Positions 33,474 through 44,807 of a DNA stretch of 64,000 nt are shown here, piece after piece; positions within the stretch are counted from its first letter, which is position 1; each line of letters starts with the position of its first letter. Position numbers and translations under genes: made by a program. Under the pieces are notes generated by a model. That model worked only from the letters and a program-made list of their open reading frames with translations, made no database searches and was not told the DNA's origin. This DNA comes from Pogostemon cablin (lineage: Eukaryota > Streptophyta > Magnoliopsida > Lamiales > Lamiaceae), in the NCBI GenBank assembly GCA_023678885.1, contig CM043001.1, positions 28,401,867 through 28,465,866 of the forward strand. The letters are read 5' to 3'.

Positions 33474-34097
33474 ATGTTCTGATGAGGGTAGTTGGGAGGG
33501 CACTCTTTGCGGCTGCCAAATCAGAGTCTTTTGCCATGAGTGAAGATATCTGTTGAAGAATGTTTAACATCAAGGAAATGGAACTACAGTAAGATGCATC
33601 CGCCTTGAAGGAATGCAAATCAAGGTCACATTACTTTCCCCACAATCTTGGCCGTTTCAAGAAGCTAGAATCACTAACTTGCTCTTTTCCAGTGAGCTTT
33701 ACTTTCCCAAGTTCACTTCAGAAGTTGAGCTTAGTAGGTTGCCGATTTGAGCATGATTGGTTGGTTGCCTCATCTTCAAGTTTTCGAGTTGCTATGGGAC
33801 TCTGTCGTGGGATCAGAATGAAACCCTGTCGAGGGGGGATTCGTTCGCCTCAAATCTTTGACCATTTTAGGATGCAAGGAGCTAATGTGTTGGAATGCAG
33901 AAAGAAGCCACTTCCCAGTTCTTGAGAAGCTTTTTCTTGGATCCTTACACAAATTGGATGAGATTCCTTCTGGCATCGGGGAAATTCCAACACTTGGGCT
34001 TATTCGTTTAGGAGTTAGTAGTATGTTGGCAGCCATTTCAGCAACCAGAATACTTGTGGGAATGAGGGCCTTCAAGTGGAACTTATTTTTTTCTTGA
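33474..34097 (+). pseudogene. Chimeric relic: uL29m exon 1 joined to an NLR LRR fragment
   Basis: The first about 57 bases match uL29m exon 1 (GGGAGGGCNCTCTT.GC then GCTGCCAAATCAGAGTCTT) with one T lost right after the ATG, which breaks the frame. At about 33531 the sequence switches to NLR LRR sequence starting TGAGTGAAGATATCTGT, over 90% like NLR-1 from about 20779. Stops (TGTTGAAGAA, CAGTAAGAT) and a deletion near 33690 disable it; a short open stretch remains (33605-33925, then 33858-34097). No product is expected. Confidence 0.9.
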
Positions 34098-34544
34098 GTT
34101 AGTATTTGGATTAATGTATAATTCTCATTCCTCTCCCACTCCCACAGTTTCAATTGATTTTTATCTGGATGAAGGTACCACTTCTCCACCCTATTTTAAA
34201 TTCATTCAATTTGCCCTGTTAATATATTTGCCTGATCATCATGAGAAGACAGAGTTTTAACTTTTAATACGGTTGATTTGTTACATTATATACTATTCCC
34301 TATAATAAAAATTTTAAGCTTCTTTAACACTTGAATTATTTTTCAGTTTACTTCGGGAGATTATAAAAGAGGAACTTTAATAAGGGTTAAAAAGAGTAAA
34401 CAATGTACAGTGGGGTAAATATAAAAAGTACTACTAATAATTACATAAAAGAAAATGGATATAATAGTACTCTTTAATATTTTAAGGAAGATTTTTTTTT
34501 TTTACTAGTAAAATTAAATTTAGAAACATCCTCATAATTATTAC
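34098..34544. other. Duplicated NLR 3' flank
   Basis: Matches 21480-21970, the spacer after NLR-1, and is interrupted at 34545 by copia element E4. The same spacer resumes at 39995. Confidence 0.7.
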
Positions 34545-35218
34545 TGTTGAAGAAATGGTGTGTAAATCCTGATCCATCATGCATGTTTGGAGTGTTGATG
34601 TGAAGTTGAGTGACTGAGGTGCTTAATGGACGTGATGCATGAGTTATACACGTGATATTGAGTCGAATAGATCAGCTACAAGACAATGCATCAGTTTGTG
34701 ATCACATGTGGAAGGTGCATTAGGTTGTTAGGTTGTTAAGGTGGTTACTTGGTAGTTATGAGCATGTGATCCCTTCAAGTTGGTTAGCCAAGAAGCACGT
34801 GAGTTGTGATCATCCATTGGTGCACATGGCAGTCGGTTATGAGATGGGAATTGATATATAAAGCTCACACACTACACCTGCAACAAGTGATCATCTTCAT
34901 CAGTTTCCATTTCCTACTTCTTCATCTGGTTTTGTAGCTATTTGTAAGACTGATTCTGTAGCATTAGAATCAGTTGTTCTTCGTGTAAACATCAATCAAT
35001 AAAGCAAGCTATCTTCCCTCAAAGTGGACGTAGATCATAAAGATCGAACCACTATAATCCCTTGTGCATTCTTTCTTCCATTCTTGTTTTTTTGAGTTTA
35101 TAACTACTGTTTTTCAGTGTGTGTGTGTTGATCTAATTCTCAATAGATTGAACATCAAGTGTGTGTGTGTGATCAAGTGTCTTGTTGAAGATCAAGACCA
35201 TAAGGAAGTATCACAACA
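34545..35218 (+). repeat. 5' LTR of copia E4
   Basis: 674 bp. It has a TATATAAAGC motif at 34856-34865 as likely TATA box, and a GT-rich stretch near its 3' end. Confidence 0.95.
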
Positions 35219-35275
35219 AGTGGCGCCGTCTGTGGGAACCAAAACCATCAAACACAGCTGCTGAATTCTGAGAAG

Positions 35276-38200
35276 ATGAACACCACAAGGTTTGACATTG
35301 AGAAGCTCACTGAGAAAACGGATTTCAGGAAACTCAAGATGAAGGTGATCTTGACACAACAAGGGCTCATTGATGCATTGAAGCCACCTCCACCTGTCAA
35401 GACAGAGATCATTAAAGATCCATCAGCAGCTGGACCTCCAAGAGCACAAGTAGATGATGAGGTACTCAAAAAGGCTCATTCTACTATTATTCTATGTTTG
35501 GGGGATAAGTCACTAAGGGAAGTTGCTAGGGAAACTACTGCAATTGGAATTTGGGAAAGATTAGAATCCATGTTTATGATCAAGACTTTAGCAAATCTAC
35601 TTCACATTAGGCAGAAACTTAATGCTTACAAAATAACTGATGAAAAGCCTATATTGGATCAAGTTGATGAGTTTGTCAAAATCATGGATGATTTTGAAAC
35701 TGTTGATAAAAAGATATCAGAAGAAGAGAAAGTTCTCATGTTGATGACAGCTCTTCCAAGATCTTTTCAGAGTTTCAAAGATACATTGTTATATGGAAAT
35801 CAGAGTTCCATCAAGTTTGATAATGTGTTGTTAGCACTCAAGTCCAGAGAGTTACAGTTGGTAACTGATAGCACTCAGTTCTCTGGAGGAGAAGGTTTGA
35901 TTGTCAAGAAGAACTATCAAGCTAAAAGAAATAACAAGAAGAAGAGGGGTTTTGATGGAAATAAGCAAAACAGAAAGGAAGGAGAGCATGCCAAGGAAGG
36001 TGAAGTAAGGAAGTGCTATCATTGTAATCAACCTGGCCATATGAGAAGGAATTGCTACAAATGGAAAGCTAGCAAAGGAAAAGGTATTGAAAAGGGGAAA
36101 GAAATTGGTCAACAAAACCAGGTAAATCAAACTGCCCCTGCACAAGAAGATACTACAAATTTTGTTGAAGTCTTGACAGTCACTGCATCTGAAGTCTCCT
36201 CAGAATGGGTGATTGATTCTGGTTGTACTTTCCATATGACTCCAGTCAAGCATTGGTTAATAGGTTTTAAACATCAGACTGAGGGTTCTGTACTTCTTGG
36301 AAACAATCAAACATGTAAGATCATGGGAAGAGGATCTGTCAAGCTTGAACTTTCTGATGGTACAGTAAGAATGCTTCATGATGTAAGGTATGTTCCTGAT
36401 CTAAGAAGAAATCTAATTTCACTTGGAAATCTTGATTCCATGGGATATAGTTTTCAGTCAACTGATGGTTGTTTGACTATCACAAAGGAAAATGATGTAT
36501 TCTTGAAAGGTATTAGGAAACATGATCTATATTTCTTGTGTGGAAATACTGTCACTGCTCAAGCTTGTAACACTAGTAAAATAGACAATTCCTTACTATG
36601 GCATGGAAGATTAGGTCACATAAGTGAGAGGGGTCTGCAAGAATTAGCTAAACAAGAGCTGTTATGTGGTCACACTTCAATTACCTTGAGTCAGTGTGAA
36701 CATTGTGTGATGGGTAAGGCAAAGAGGTTAAAATTTGGTGTTGGTGAACATAACTCTTCATCTGTATTGGAGTATGTTCATTCTGATTTGTGGGGACCTG
36801 CCAAGAACATCACAAGGGGGGGTGGAAAATACTTCATCTCCTTTATAGATGACTATTCAAGAAAGGTATGGATTTATATATTGAAATCCAAGGATGAAGC
36901 CTTCACCAAGTTCAAAGAGTGGTTGGTTGAGGTTGAAAATCAAACTGATAAAAAGTTGAAGTGTTTAAGGACTGACAATGGTTTGGAATATCTGTCAGAT
37001 GAGTTCAATCAATTTTGTAAGGATAGAGGAGTTAAAAGGCATAAAACTGTTCCATTAACTCCACAGCAAAATGGAACAACAGAAAGGATGAATCAGACCA
37101 TTCTTGAAAGAGTCAGATGTATGATAAGTAGTGGAGGTTTTCCTAAAAGCTTCTGGGGAGAATTAACTACTACTGCAGCATTCCTTATAAACAGATGTCC
37201 ATCATCACCACTAAACTTTAAAACTCCTGAGGAAATATGGAGTGGTAAACCTGCAGATTACAGTAGCTTGAAAGTAATAGGGTGTCTTGCCTATGCTCAT
37301 ATAAAGCAAGGAAAACTGGAACCAAGAGCCTTGAAGTGTGTATTAGTTGGTTATCCCTCTGGAGTAAAGGGCTATAAGTTGTGGTGTCCAGACCAACAAA
37401 AGATTTTGATCAGCAGGGATGTTTCTTTTGATGAAGGGAAAATGCCACTGGTTGAAAAGGTGAAAACTATAGCTAGTTCTGATCATGATATTGAGTCTCA
37501 GGTGGAGCCTGACAAGTCTAGTAGTGGTAATGACAGCATCTTAGAAGGTCAGAATACTTATCATCTTGCAAGAGATAGGAAAAGAAGAGAAATTATACCA
37601 CCTGCTAGATACATCCAATCTGATCTTGTTTCTTATGCTTTGTATACTGCTTCTGAAGTTGAATCATTAGAACCTGGGAATTACAAGGAGGCTATAAGTA
37701 GTGTTGATAGTGATCAATGGTTAATGGCTATACAAGAAGAGCTCTTGTCTTTGGATAAGAATCACACTTGGGACATAGTGGAGAAGCCTAAGCATCAGAA
37801 GCTGGTGAGTTGTAAATGGATTTTCAGAAAGAAACCATCTACAGTTGAAGCTGGAAAGCCTAGATTCAAGGCAAGATTAGTTGCAAGGGGTTTTTCACAG
37901 AAAGAAGGCATTGACTACAATGAGATATTCTCACCTGTGGTTAAACATTGTTCTATGAGGATCATTCTCTCATTAGTTACTCAATGGAATCTTGAGCTTC
38001 ATCAAATGGATGTTACTACAGCCTTTCTACATGGAGAATTAGAGGAGCAGATATACATGACCATACCAGAAGGTGTTGAACTTCAAAACTCAAGTTCAAA
38101 AGCCTGTTTGCTTAAAAAATCACTCTATGGCCTTAAGCAAAGTCCAAGACAATGGTACTTGAGGTTTGATGAATACATAGTTAAGTGTGGATTCCAGAGA

Positions 38201-39240
38201 AGTCTACATGACAGCTGTGTATACTTCATAGAGGAAGGTGGTCTGTTTACATACCTTTTATTTATGTTGATGATATGTTGTTGGCTAGTCATACAATGGT
38301 TGGAATTTTGAAAGTAAAGAGAATGCTGGAAGCTGAATTTGACATGAAGGATCTTGGAGAGGCCAAGATGATCCTAGGAATGCAAATTGACAGAAACAGG
38401 ATAAGTGGATCTTTAGTGCTGAACCAGGAGGCTTATATGTTAAAGGTCATTAAAAGGTATAATATGGATGAGTGTAAGACAGTCTCCACTCCATTCAAAC
38501 AAGGTGTAAAGTTGACTCTACAGCAAGGACCAAAGACTGAAACAGAAGTTATGAATATGAACAAGACTCCTTATGCTAGTGCAGTAGGAAGTCTAATGTA
38601 TTGTATGGTCTGCTGTAGGCCAGATATGGCTTTTACACTTAGTGTTTTGAGCAGGTTCATGGGATCTCCTGGTAAACTACACTGGGAAGCAGCAAAATGG
38701 GCTATGAAATATATAAAAGGCACTGTCAGTAAAGGTTTGAAGTTTCAGAAGTTAAGTCAAGACAGTGAGGTGCTGTGTGGATATGTTGATGCAGATTTTG
38801 CTGCAAACTTGGATACTAGGAAGTCTTTAACAGGCTATATCTTCACTCTTTATGGAACTGCTATAAGTTGGAAGGCCAGTCATCAGTCCATAGTAGCTTT
38901 ATCCACAACTGAAGCTGAGTTTGTAGCATTAACTGAAGCTATTAAGGAAGGAATTTGGATCAGTGGTATGCTTGAAGAGCTTGGAGTGAAGCAAGAAACA
39001 GTGAAGGTGTTCTGTGATAACCAGAGTGCTATTCATTTGGCAAAACACCAGGGTTATCATGAGAGAACAAAGCACATTGATGTTAAGATGTATTTTGTGA
39101 GAGATCTTGTTGAAAGTGGTGCTGTCAAGGTGTGTAAGATTGACACATCTGTCAATCCTGCTGATTGTCTAACTAAGGCCTTGCCTAGTTCAAAGTTTGA
39201 ACTAAGCTTAGGCTTAGTTGGGATGTGTAATGATAACTGA
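35276..39240 (+). pseudogene. Copia E4 gag-pol, one frameshift at the reverse transcriptase active site
   Basis: One long frame encodes gag with zinc knuckle CYHCNQPGHMRRNC, protease (WVIDSGCTFHMT), GAG-pre-integrase (LWHGRLGHIS, CEHCVMGKAKR), integrase (HSDLWGPA, DDYSRKVW, RTDNGLEY, PQQNGTTERMN) and the first half of reverse transcriptase (LYGLKQSPRQWY). A single missing base at about 38262 shifts the frame just before YVDDM, so translation ends at 38311. The second frame (from about 38262, stop 39238-39240) completes the polymerase and RNase H (GYVDADFAANLDTRKSLTG, TKHIDVKMYFVRDLV). Apart from this lesion it is complete and probably young. Confidence 0.93.
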
Positions 39241-39320
39241 AGTGCTGCTCAATAAGAGCAGCAAAAGGAGGGAAGGTAGCAGGCTTAGTTGAAGATGAAT
39301 ACTTGATTTAAGGTGGAGTA

Positions 39321-39994
39321 TGTTGAAGAAATGGTGTGTAAATCCTGATCCATCATGCATGTTTGGAGTGTTGATGTGAAGCTGAGTGACTGAGGTGATT
39401 AATGGACGTGATGCATGAGTTATACACGTGATATTGAGTCGAATAGATCAGCTACAAGACAATGCATCAGTTTGTGATCACATGTGGAAGGTGCATTAGG
39501 TTGTTAGGTTGTTGAGGTGGTTACTTGGTAGTTATGAGCATGTGATTCCTTCAAGTTGGTTAGCCAAGAAGCACGTGAGTTGTGATCATCCATTGGTGCA
39601 CATGACAGTCGGTTATGAGATGGGAATTGATATATAAAGCTCACACACTACACCTGCAACAAGTGATCATCTTCATCAGTTTCCATTTCCTACTTCTTCA
39701 TCTGGTTTTGTAGCTATTTGTAAGACTGATTCTGTAGCATTAGAATCAGTTGTTCTTCGTGTAAACATCAATCAATAAAGCAAGCTATCTTCCCTCAAAG
39801 TGGACGTAGATCATAAAGATCGAACCACTATAATCCCTTGTGCATTCTTTCTTCCATTCTTGTTTTTTTGAGTTTATAACTACTGTTTTTCAGTGTGTGT
39901 GTGTTGATCTAATTCTCAATAGATTGAACATCAAGTGTGTGTGTCTGATCAAGTGTCTTGTTGAAGATCAAGACTATAAGGAAGTATCACAACA
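39321..39994 (+). repeat. 3' LTR of copia E4
   Basis: 674-bp copy of the 5' LTR. Its TATATAAAGC motif lies about 570 bp before the NLR start at 40200, so read-through from it would run into that gene. Confidence 0.95.
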
Positions 39995-40039
39995 ATTACT
40001 AATAGTACTTTTTATTTGTGTGGTGTAACATAGAAAGAA

Positions 40040-40199
40040 GCCAACCTTTTGAGTGGAGATGGGGCCCAGGGACTGGAGCATGGAACCCCAAGACAAGACT
40101 TAACATCAATAACTGAAGCAAGAAGGAAGATCAACTTTTATAATTCTCTTTCCCATTTCATTTCGAGAAAACTTTGAAGAAGATCTACCCTGGCTATCA
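40040..40199 (+). promoter_or_regulatory. Proximal upstream block shared by the NLR paralogues (copy 3)
   Basis: Same order as at 22015-22162: CCAACCTTTTGAGTGGAGAT, CCCCAAGACAAGACTTAACA, CTGAAGCAAGAAGGAAGATC. Copia E4 ends 45 bp before this block, so any regulatory DNA further upstream has been displaced by 5.4 kb. Confidence 0.5.
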
Positions 40200-42641
40200 A
40201 TGGCAGCTTATGCAGCGGTAATTTCTGTTATGAACAATATCGAGCAGATCCAGAATCATTCTTACCACTCCTTTACGTTCGACAAAAAACAGATGGAACA
40301 TGTTGACGAGAATGTGTGTTTCTTGCTCGATTTCCTGGAGTTTTATCCACATGGACGTAGCAAAGAAGCAGAAGCTCTGGAGAGCCTGATTGCATCGGCA
40401 GCTCAAGAGGCTGATGATGTGATAGAATCTCACGTTGTCGGTCAAATTCAAGCTGGAACCACTCTCAATGGGAACACAAGTCCCTATTTCTTGACCGATC
40501 TGCAAAAAGCCATTGAAAACTTGGATTCTGTCAAGGAAATGGTGGTGAAGGCAAAAGCTGAAGGGAGATTCGAGGATCATAACCTGCACACGTACTCCAC
40601 ACCTCCTGCTGCTGCTGGAAAGAATGCAATGGTGGGATTTAATGACGAGTTGACTCATCTTCTGGATGTGCTCACCAAACAACAATCCAGTCTGCAGATC
40701 ATCTCCATCACTGGCATGGGTGGAATTGGTAAGACTAGAGTTGCTAAACATGTTTATGAACATTCAATAATCCATCATCATTTTGACATTTATGTTTGGG
40801 CTACGGTGTCTCAAGATTTCAGTAAACGTAAAATCCTTTCAGAACTTCTTTCATGCCGAGGAAAATCAACCACTGAATTAGATAAGAAAACTGAATATGA
40901 ACTAGGAGAACTTTTGCGTAAAAAGGTTTTATGGAACAGAAGATATTTGGTTGTACTGGATGACATTTGGAGCAAGGAAGCTTTGAATGATGTGAAGGAT
41001 TTCTTTCCCGATAATAAGAATGGAAGTCGAGTTGTCGTGACTAGTAGGCAATCAGATGTAGCCAACCATTTAGGCTCTTTGTGCCTTCCGAAGAAATTTC
41101 TTGACGAGGAAAAAAGTTGGAATCTGTTTTGTGAAAAGGCATTTGGAGAACAAGGTTGTCCCCCTGAGTTAGAGGAAACTGGAAAAAATATAGTGAAAAA
41201 ATGCGGAGGACTCCCCCTGCTAATTGTTACGATTGGGGGACATCTCAGAAAATCCCCTCAGGTGAAGGAATACTGGGTGAATGTTGCACATGAAATAACA
41301 TCTTTGGTGTCTAGGGAGGAAGAGCAGTGGTTTAATGTATTATGTTTGAGTTACAACTACTTGCCTGCTCATTTAAAATCGTGTTTCCTTTATTTTGGAA
41401 TTTTTCCGGACGAGGTCATCCATGTTCCTACTCTAGTCAAGCTTTGGGTTGCAGAGGGATTCCTAAAGCCAAGTCAGAATGAAACTTTGGAAGAAGTTGC
41501 AGAGGGTTGCTTAAAGGATCTTGTTGACAGGAACCTCATTTAAGTTCGTAAATGGGAATGGAATGGAAAAATTAGAACCTGCAGCATTCATGACCTTTTA
41601 AGAGAGCTATGCATGAAAATTGCTTCCGAGAATAACTTCTTTTACATTGTCTGTTGATGCTTCACAACTTATAAAGCAATATCGGCTCGTAGTTGATGGA
41701 AGCATTGACGAGAGTGAGGGTATGTTGGATGCTCTGAAATCAGCAGCACTCACCCGTACTCTGATGTGCAAAGGCGGCGAGTTGCCGTCTGAATATAGAC
41801 TGTTGAAAGTGTCAAATCGGATTAAAGCAGTAATTAATGAGGTGGATGAAATTCTTTCAGAGATTCATAATCAGCAAATTATGACGACTGCCAAACCTCT
41901 CCGCCTTACTTGTTCAATATCCTTGCTCTGGAACTTGCAAACATTAATTATTCCATGACCTCAGAAATTGTTGCTCCTTGCGAAATTTGGAAAATGCAAC
42001 AACTTAGGCATGTCATGGTCACAGATATTTGTCTTCCCGATCCCCCTCTGAGTGACCAACAAAAGGACTTGCTTGCTTTGAAAAACCTGCAAACACTCTG
42101 CACAGTGAAGAATTTAAGGTTGAGTGAAGACGTGTGTGAAAAAATCCCATTCATCAAGGAACTGAAACTACGGTATGAAGATTCGTCCTTGGGTGACTAT
42201 CAATCAAGGTCAGATTACCATCCCAACAATCTTGTGCGTTTCCAGAAATTGGAATCACTCACCTGCTTTTTCAAGGAGAGCCAAGATTGGCGGTCTTTCG
42301 CTGTGAGCTTCACATTCCCGAGTTCACTACACAAGTTGTGCTTATATGACTGCCTTCTAAAATGGGAAGATTTGAGTATGATTGGTGGTTTGCCTCATCT
42401 TCAAGTTCTGGAACTACGCAGTAACTCAGTCATGGGAGCGCAATGGAACCCTGTGGATGGGGAATTCCTTCGCCTCAAATCTTTGAGCATTTCTTACTGT
42501 CGTCTAACACATTGGAATGCAGAAAGCAGTCACTTCCCAGTTCTAGAGGAGCTTGTTCTTATAAGCCCCTACGAATTGGATGAAATCCCATTGGGTATTG
42601 GGGATATACCAACGCTAGAATTTGCAGTCCAGAAACTATGA
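40200..42641 (+). pseudogene. NLR-3: intact CC-NB-ARC, premature stop, decayed LRR
   Basis: The open frame 40200-41543 (447 residues) holds a complete Rx-type CC and NB-ARC: P-loop GMGGIGKTR (note R for the usual second T), RNBS-A FDIYVWATVS, Walker B LVVLDDIW, RNBS-B GSRVVVTSRQ, GLPL, RNBS-D CFLYFGIF. It stops at a TAA at 41541-41543 where NLR-1 and NLR-2 have TTA (Leu), just before the IHD motif, which follows in the same frame. A 7-nt deletion at about 41650 and another frameshift near 41950 break the rest. The LRRs end at about 42620 without the family C-terminus. It is most likely a pseudogene; a truncated CC-NB protein is possible. Confidence 0.88.
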
Positions 42642-42682
42642 ACATAGATTTTATATCAAATGCTACATTAACCTAACAACTA

Positions 42683-42803
42683 GTTGAAAAGAACGGGCCA
42701 AGAGTTCTCTCAGATCATATCTTTTGTATTGAATCTCAATCTTTATTGAAAAGAACGGCCAAGAGTTCTCTCAGATCATATCTTTTGTCTTGAATCTCAA
42801 TCA
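42683..42803. repeat. Tandem duplication, about 60-bp unit
   Basis: The unit TTGAAAAGAACGG(G)CCAAG..TCTCAGATCATATCTTTTGT appears at 42683 and again at 42746, almost identical. It lies between NLR-3 and the tetraspanin gene, where no other feature was seen. Confidence 0.9.
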
Positions 42804-43178
42804 TACACCACTAGAAGTGCATTTTTTGTCGGATTATGTCTAAGGCTCGAATTGGCCAATCAAATAGAAGCATTCAATTTTAGTATCAGTTACAGAGAAT
42901 ATGTCCACTAATACATACTCAGAACATAACATTCATCACACGGTGAGGAATTTAAGGCATCATATTTAATATTAAGAAAAGAAAGAGTGATACAAGAAAA
43001 AGTTACAGGGATCCTATTCTCATTCTCTCACCAAAATTCAAAACACTACAAGGAATATGTACAAAATGATAAACAAACAAAGCACTAAAAGGCCACTAAA
43101 AGAGTAAATTCTCATTAGTTGAAAACCATGATTTGCGCAAAAGTGGGAGAAAGAGCAATTGCAAAACCACCTAATGAA

Positions 43179-44549
43179 TCAAGTCCAGCCCTGTTTGTAT
43201 CTGTTGAAAAGCTCCTCTGTTCGAGCATTCTTGTAAGCACAGCAGGCTATCAGATAAACCCAAATCAGAACCACCACCGTCACGATCAGAATTATGTTCG
43301 CCGTCCTCCATTCCTGCCTCAAGTTTCCCAGCAGCCCCGCCTTGCAAGAATCACAATTGTAGCAGAGCTGACTCACATCATTGTTCCAGATGCTACAATC
43401 GGCATCCGCTGCTATGTTCGACGGAGCGTTCCACGTCGTGGGGCCAGCGTACTGGAACCCACATATCATTGGAGGCTTGCAGCATCCCGACTGTAAACAG
43501 AATAATAATGGGATTAGTTCGACCTAAGTTGATCTCTTGTATACTCGATTTGAAAATATTCAATCATAAGGATATAATAATAAATTAGTTTTACATGTAC
43601 ACAAATTTTTGTCATTCCAATTTAATGATTTATGATATCATGAAAAAGAATACATCAATTGTGCAGCCCAAGTTTTCAACATAAGAGAGTACTAATGATC
43701 AATCAAGATATTCGTGAGATTTCAACAAGATATGGTCTCAAATAAATGATATTTCATTGCATTTGATCTCAGATAAGTGGAGACAAGGATTACATCCCAT
43801 GTGACATGTTATTGTTGGAGTGATAGAGGGGCCACCATTAGGTAGAAACCATAATGAAGCCTTTTTGACTATCTAAATTAGCTTAATCACAGAATTACAT
43901 TAGTGGGTCCAAATCATTTAACAAAGTTGATTGATTACACAGTTTCTCTGCCCATCAAAGGTAAAACTTCACTTATCCAACCCCAAATCAATTCAAAAAA
44001 TACATTCTTTCCATAACTGAGATTAAAAATAAAAAGAAAAGGGGGGTTTACCTGAATAGGAGAGAGATGGGCAGCAAAGAAATCAGCAGCAGTGATATAG
44101 TTATCATTAAGCTTGGGACATATTTGCGACTCAGCCAAACACGCCCTTATTCCCCCCCAATTATCGTCGCTGGTAATATGATCCCTCAACCAAGAAGAGA
44201 ACCCCTCAAGCCTATACTCCCGGAAACCCATTCCAACGACGGCGTATGCGCCGTCGGGGCGCGTGACGACGAAGGCGAGCACGAGGAGGACGAGAAGCAC
44301 TACTATGAGCATGAACATACACACCAAGTAAACCCCCAATAGGCCTTCCTTCTTCCAGTACGCGCCGACGAAGCCGGTGAGGGTCACGACCAGGAAGGCG
44401 ATCCCGATGAAGACGAGTGGCCACCGGAGCCACCGGATACACTCGTTGTCGGGCTTGGAGGCGAGCCATATTCCGGCGGTGATTATGGGGATTGAGCACA
44501 TCAGAGCGATGAAGTTGAGTATGGCGGTGATGTTGTTGCTCACTGCCAT
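43179..44549 (-). CDS. Tetraspanin (plant TET family), two exons
   Basis: Four-pass membrane scaffold protein of plasma-membrane microdomains; some plant members mark extracellular vesicles. Exon 1 is 44549-44052 and exon 2 43490-43179 (GT..AG, phase 0), giving 269 residues, the usual plant length. TM1 lies at about residues 9-29, TM2 at 43-66, TM3 at 75-98 and TM4 near 229-252 (LIVTVVVLIWVYLIACC). The large extracellular loop has the plant-type GCCKPP motif (168-173) plus further cysteines (CSIW, CYNCDSC). The intron falls just before GCCKPP. The start codon is the ATG of MAVSNNITA; upstream in-frame codons are probably 5' UTR. It looks functional and is unrelated to the NLRs around it. Confidence 0.95.
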
Positions 44550-44626
44550 GTCTGAATGTATGAGAGAGAATTTATGAGAGAGAATTAGGTAGCGGTTAGT
44601 CAAGTGAGGGAGGGCGTGTGATTGAG

Positions 44627-44648
44627 TGAGAGAGAGAGAGAGAGAGAG
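44627..44648. repeat. (GA)n microsatellite in the tetraspanin upstream/5' UTR region
   Basis: About 22 bp of AG repeats, about 80 bp upstream of the tetraspanin start. On the coding strand this is a CT-repeat, common in plant 5' UTRs. Confidence 0.9.
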
Positions 44649-44807
44649 TATGGGCGGTGGGCACTTTAACTTGAGAATTGAGATAATGCAATTTTTGTTC
44701 TTCCCTATACCTCTTTAATTTATCAAACATCTTTGGCTAATGCGTGACTGGGGTCCACCATTAACCCACAGCATCTATTCTTTAAAATAAGTGATTTTTA
44801 TGGAGTT

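Larger units (their letters stand above)
26888..33530 (+). repeat. Partial segmental duplication of the uL29m upstream region and exon 1
   Basis: Pieces match 14929-15635 in order. 26891-27000 matches about 14930-15010 (GTCAAAATTGTAT, AGCAATAAAAA, GAATAAATTGGAAGACTA). 28205-28483 matches 15080-15359 (AGTCGCAT..GCTTTAGCAACTTT, GCCCACATAAG.TGGGCTGT). 33245-33530 matches 15357-15635 (TGTGAAGTGTGTGATTGGAT). Between them lie later insertions: two related segments bounded by GTTTTAAACCC / AAACCAAACATCACC-like sequences (about 27001-27265 and 27310-27965), two Stowaway MITEs and copia element E1. Confidence 0.85.
34545..39994 (+). mobile_element. Ty1/copia LTR retrotransposon E4 (5450 bp)
   Basis: 674-bp LTRs (34545-35218 and 39321-39994) begin TGTTGAAGAA and end TCACAACA. 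I count about seven base differences, near 1%. The target duplication is ATTAC (34540-34544 and 39995-39999). The primer site AGTGGCGCCGTCTGTGGG follows the 5' LTR directly, so priming is not by initiator tRNA-Met. A purine-rich AAGGTGGAGTA precedes the 3' LTR. It belongs to a different lineage from E1 and E2. It is inserted about 205 bp upstream of the NLR at 40200, in the same orientation. Confidence 0.95.

Noticed and set aside
38262..38311. Programmed ribosomal frameshift in E4
   Set aside because: The shift sits inside the reverse transcriptase catalytic motif rather than between gag and pol, and the homologous frame in relatives is continuous, so a one-base deletion is the simpler reading.
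43119..44577. Plus-strand open frames across the tetraspanin locus
   Set aside because: Antisense shadows of two well-supported tetraspanin exons.
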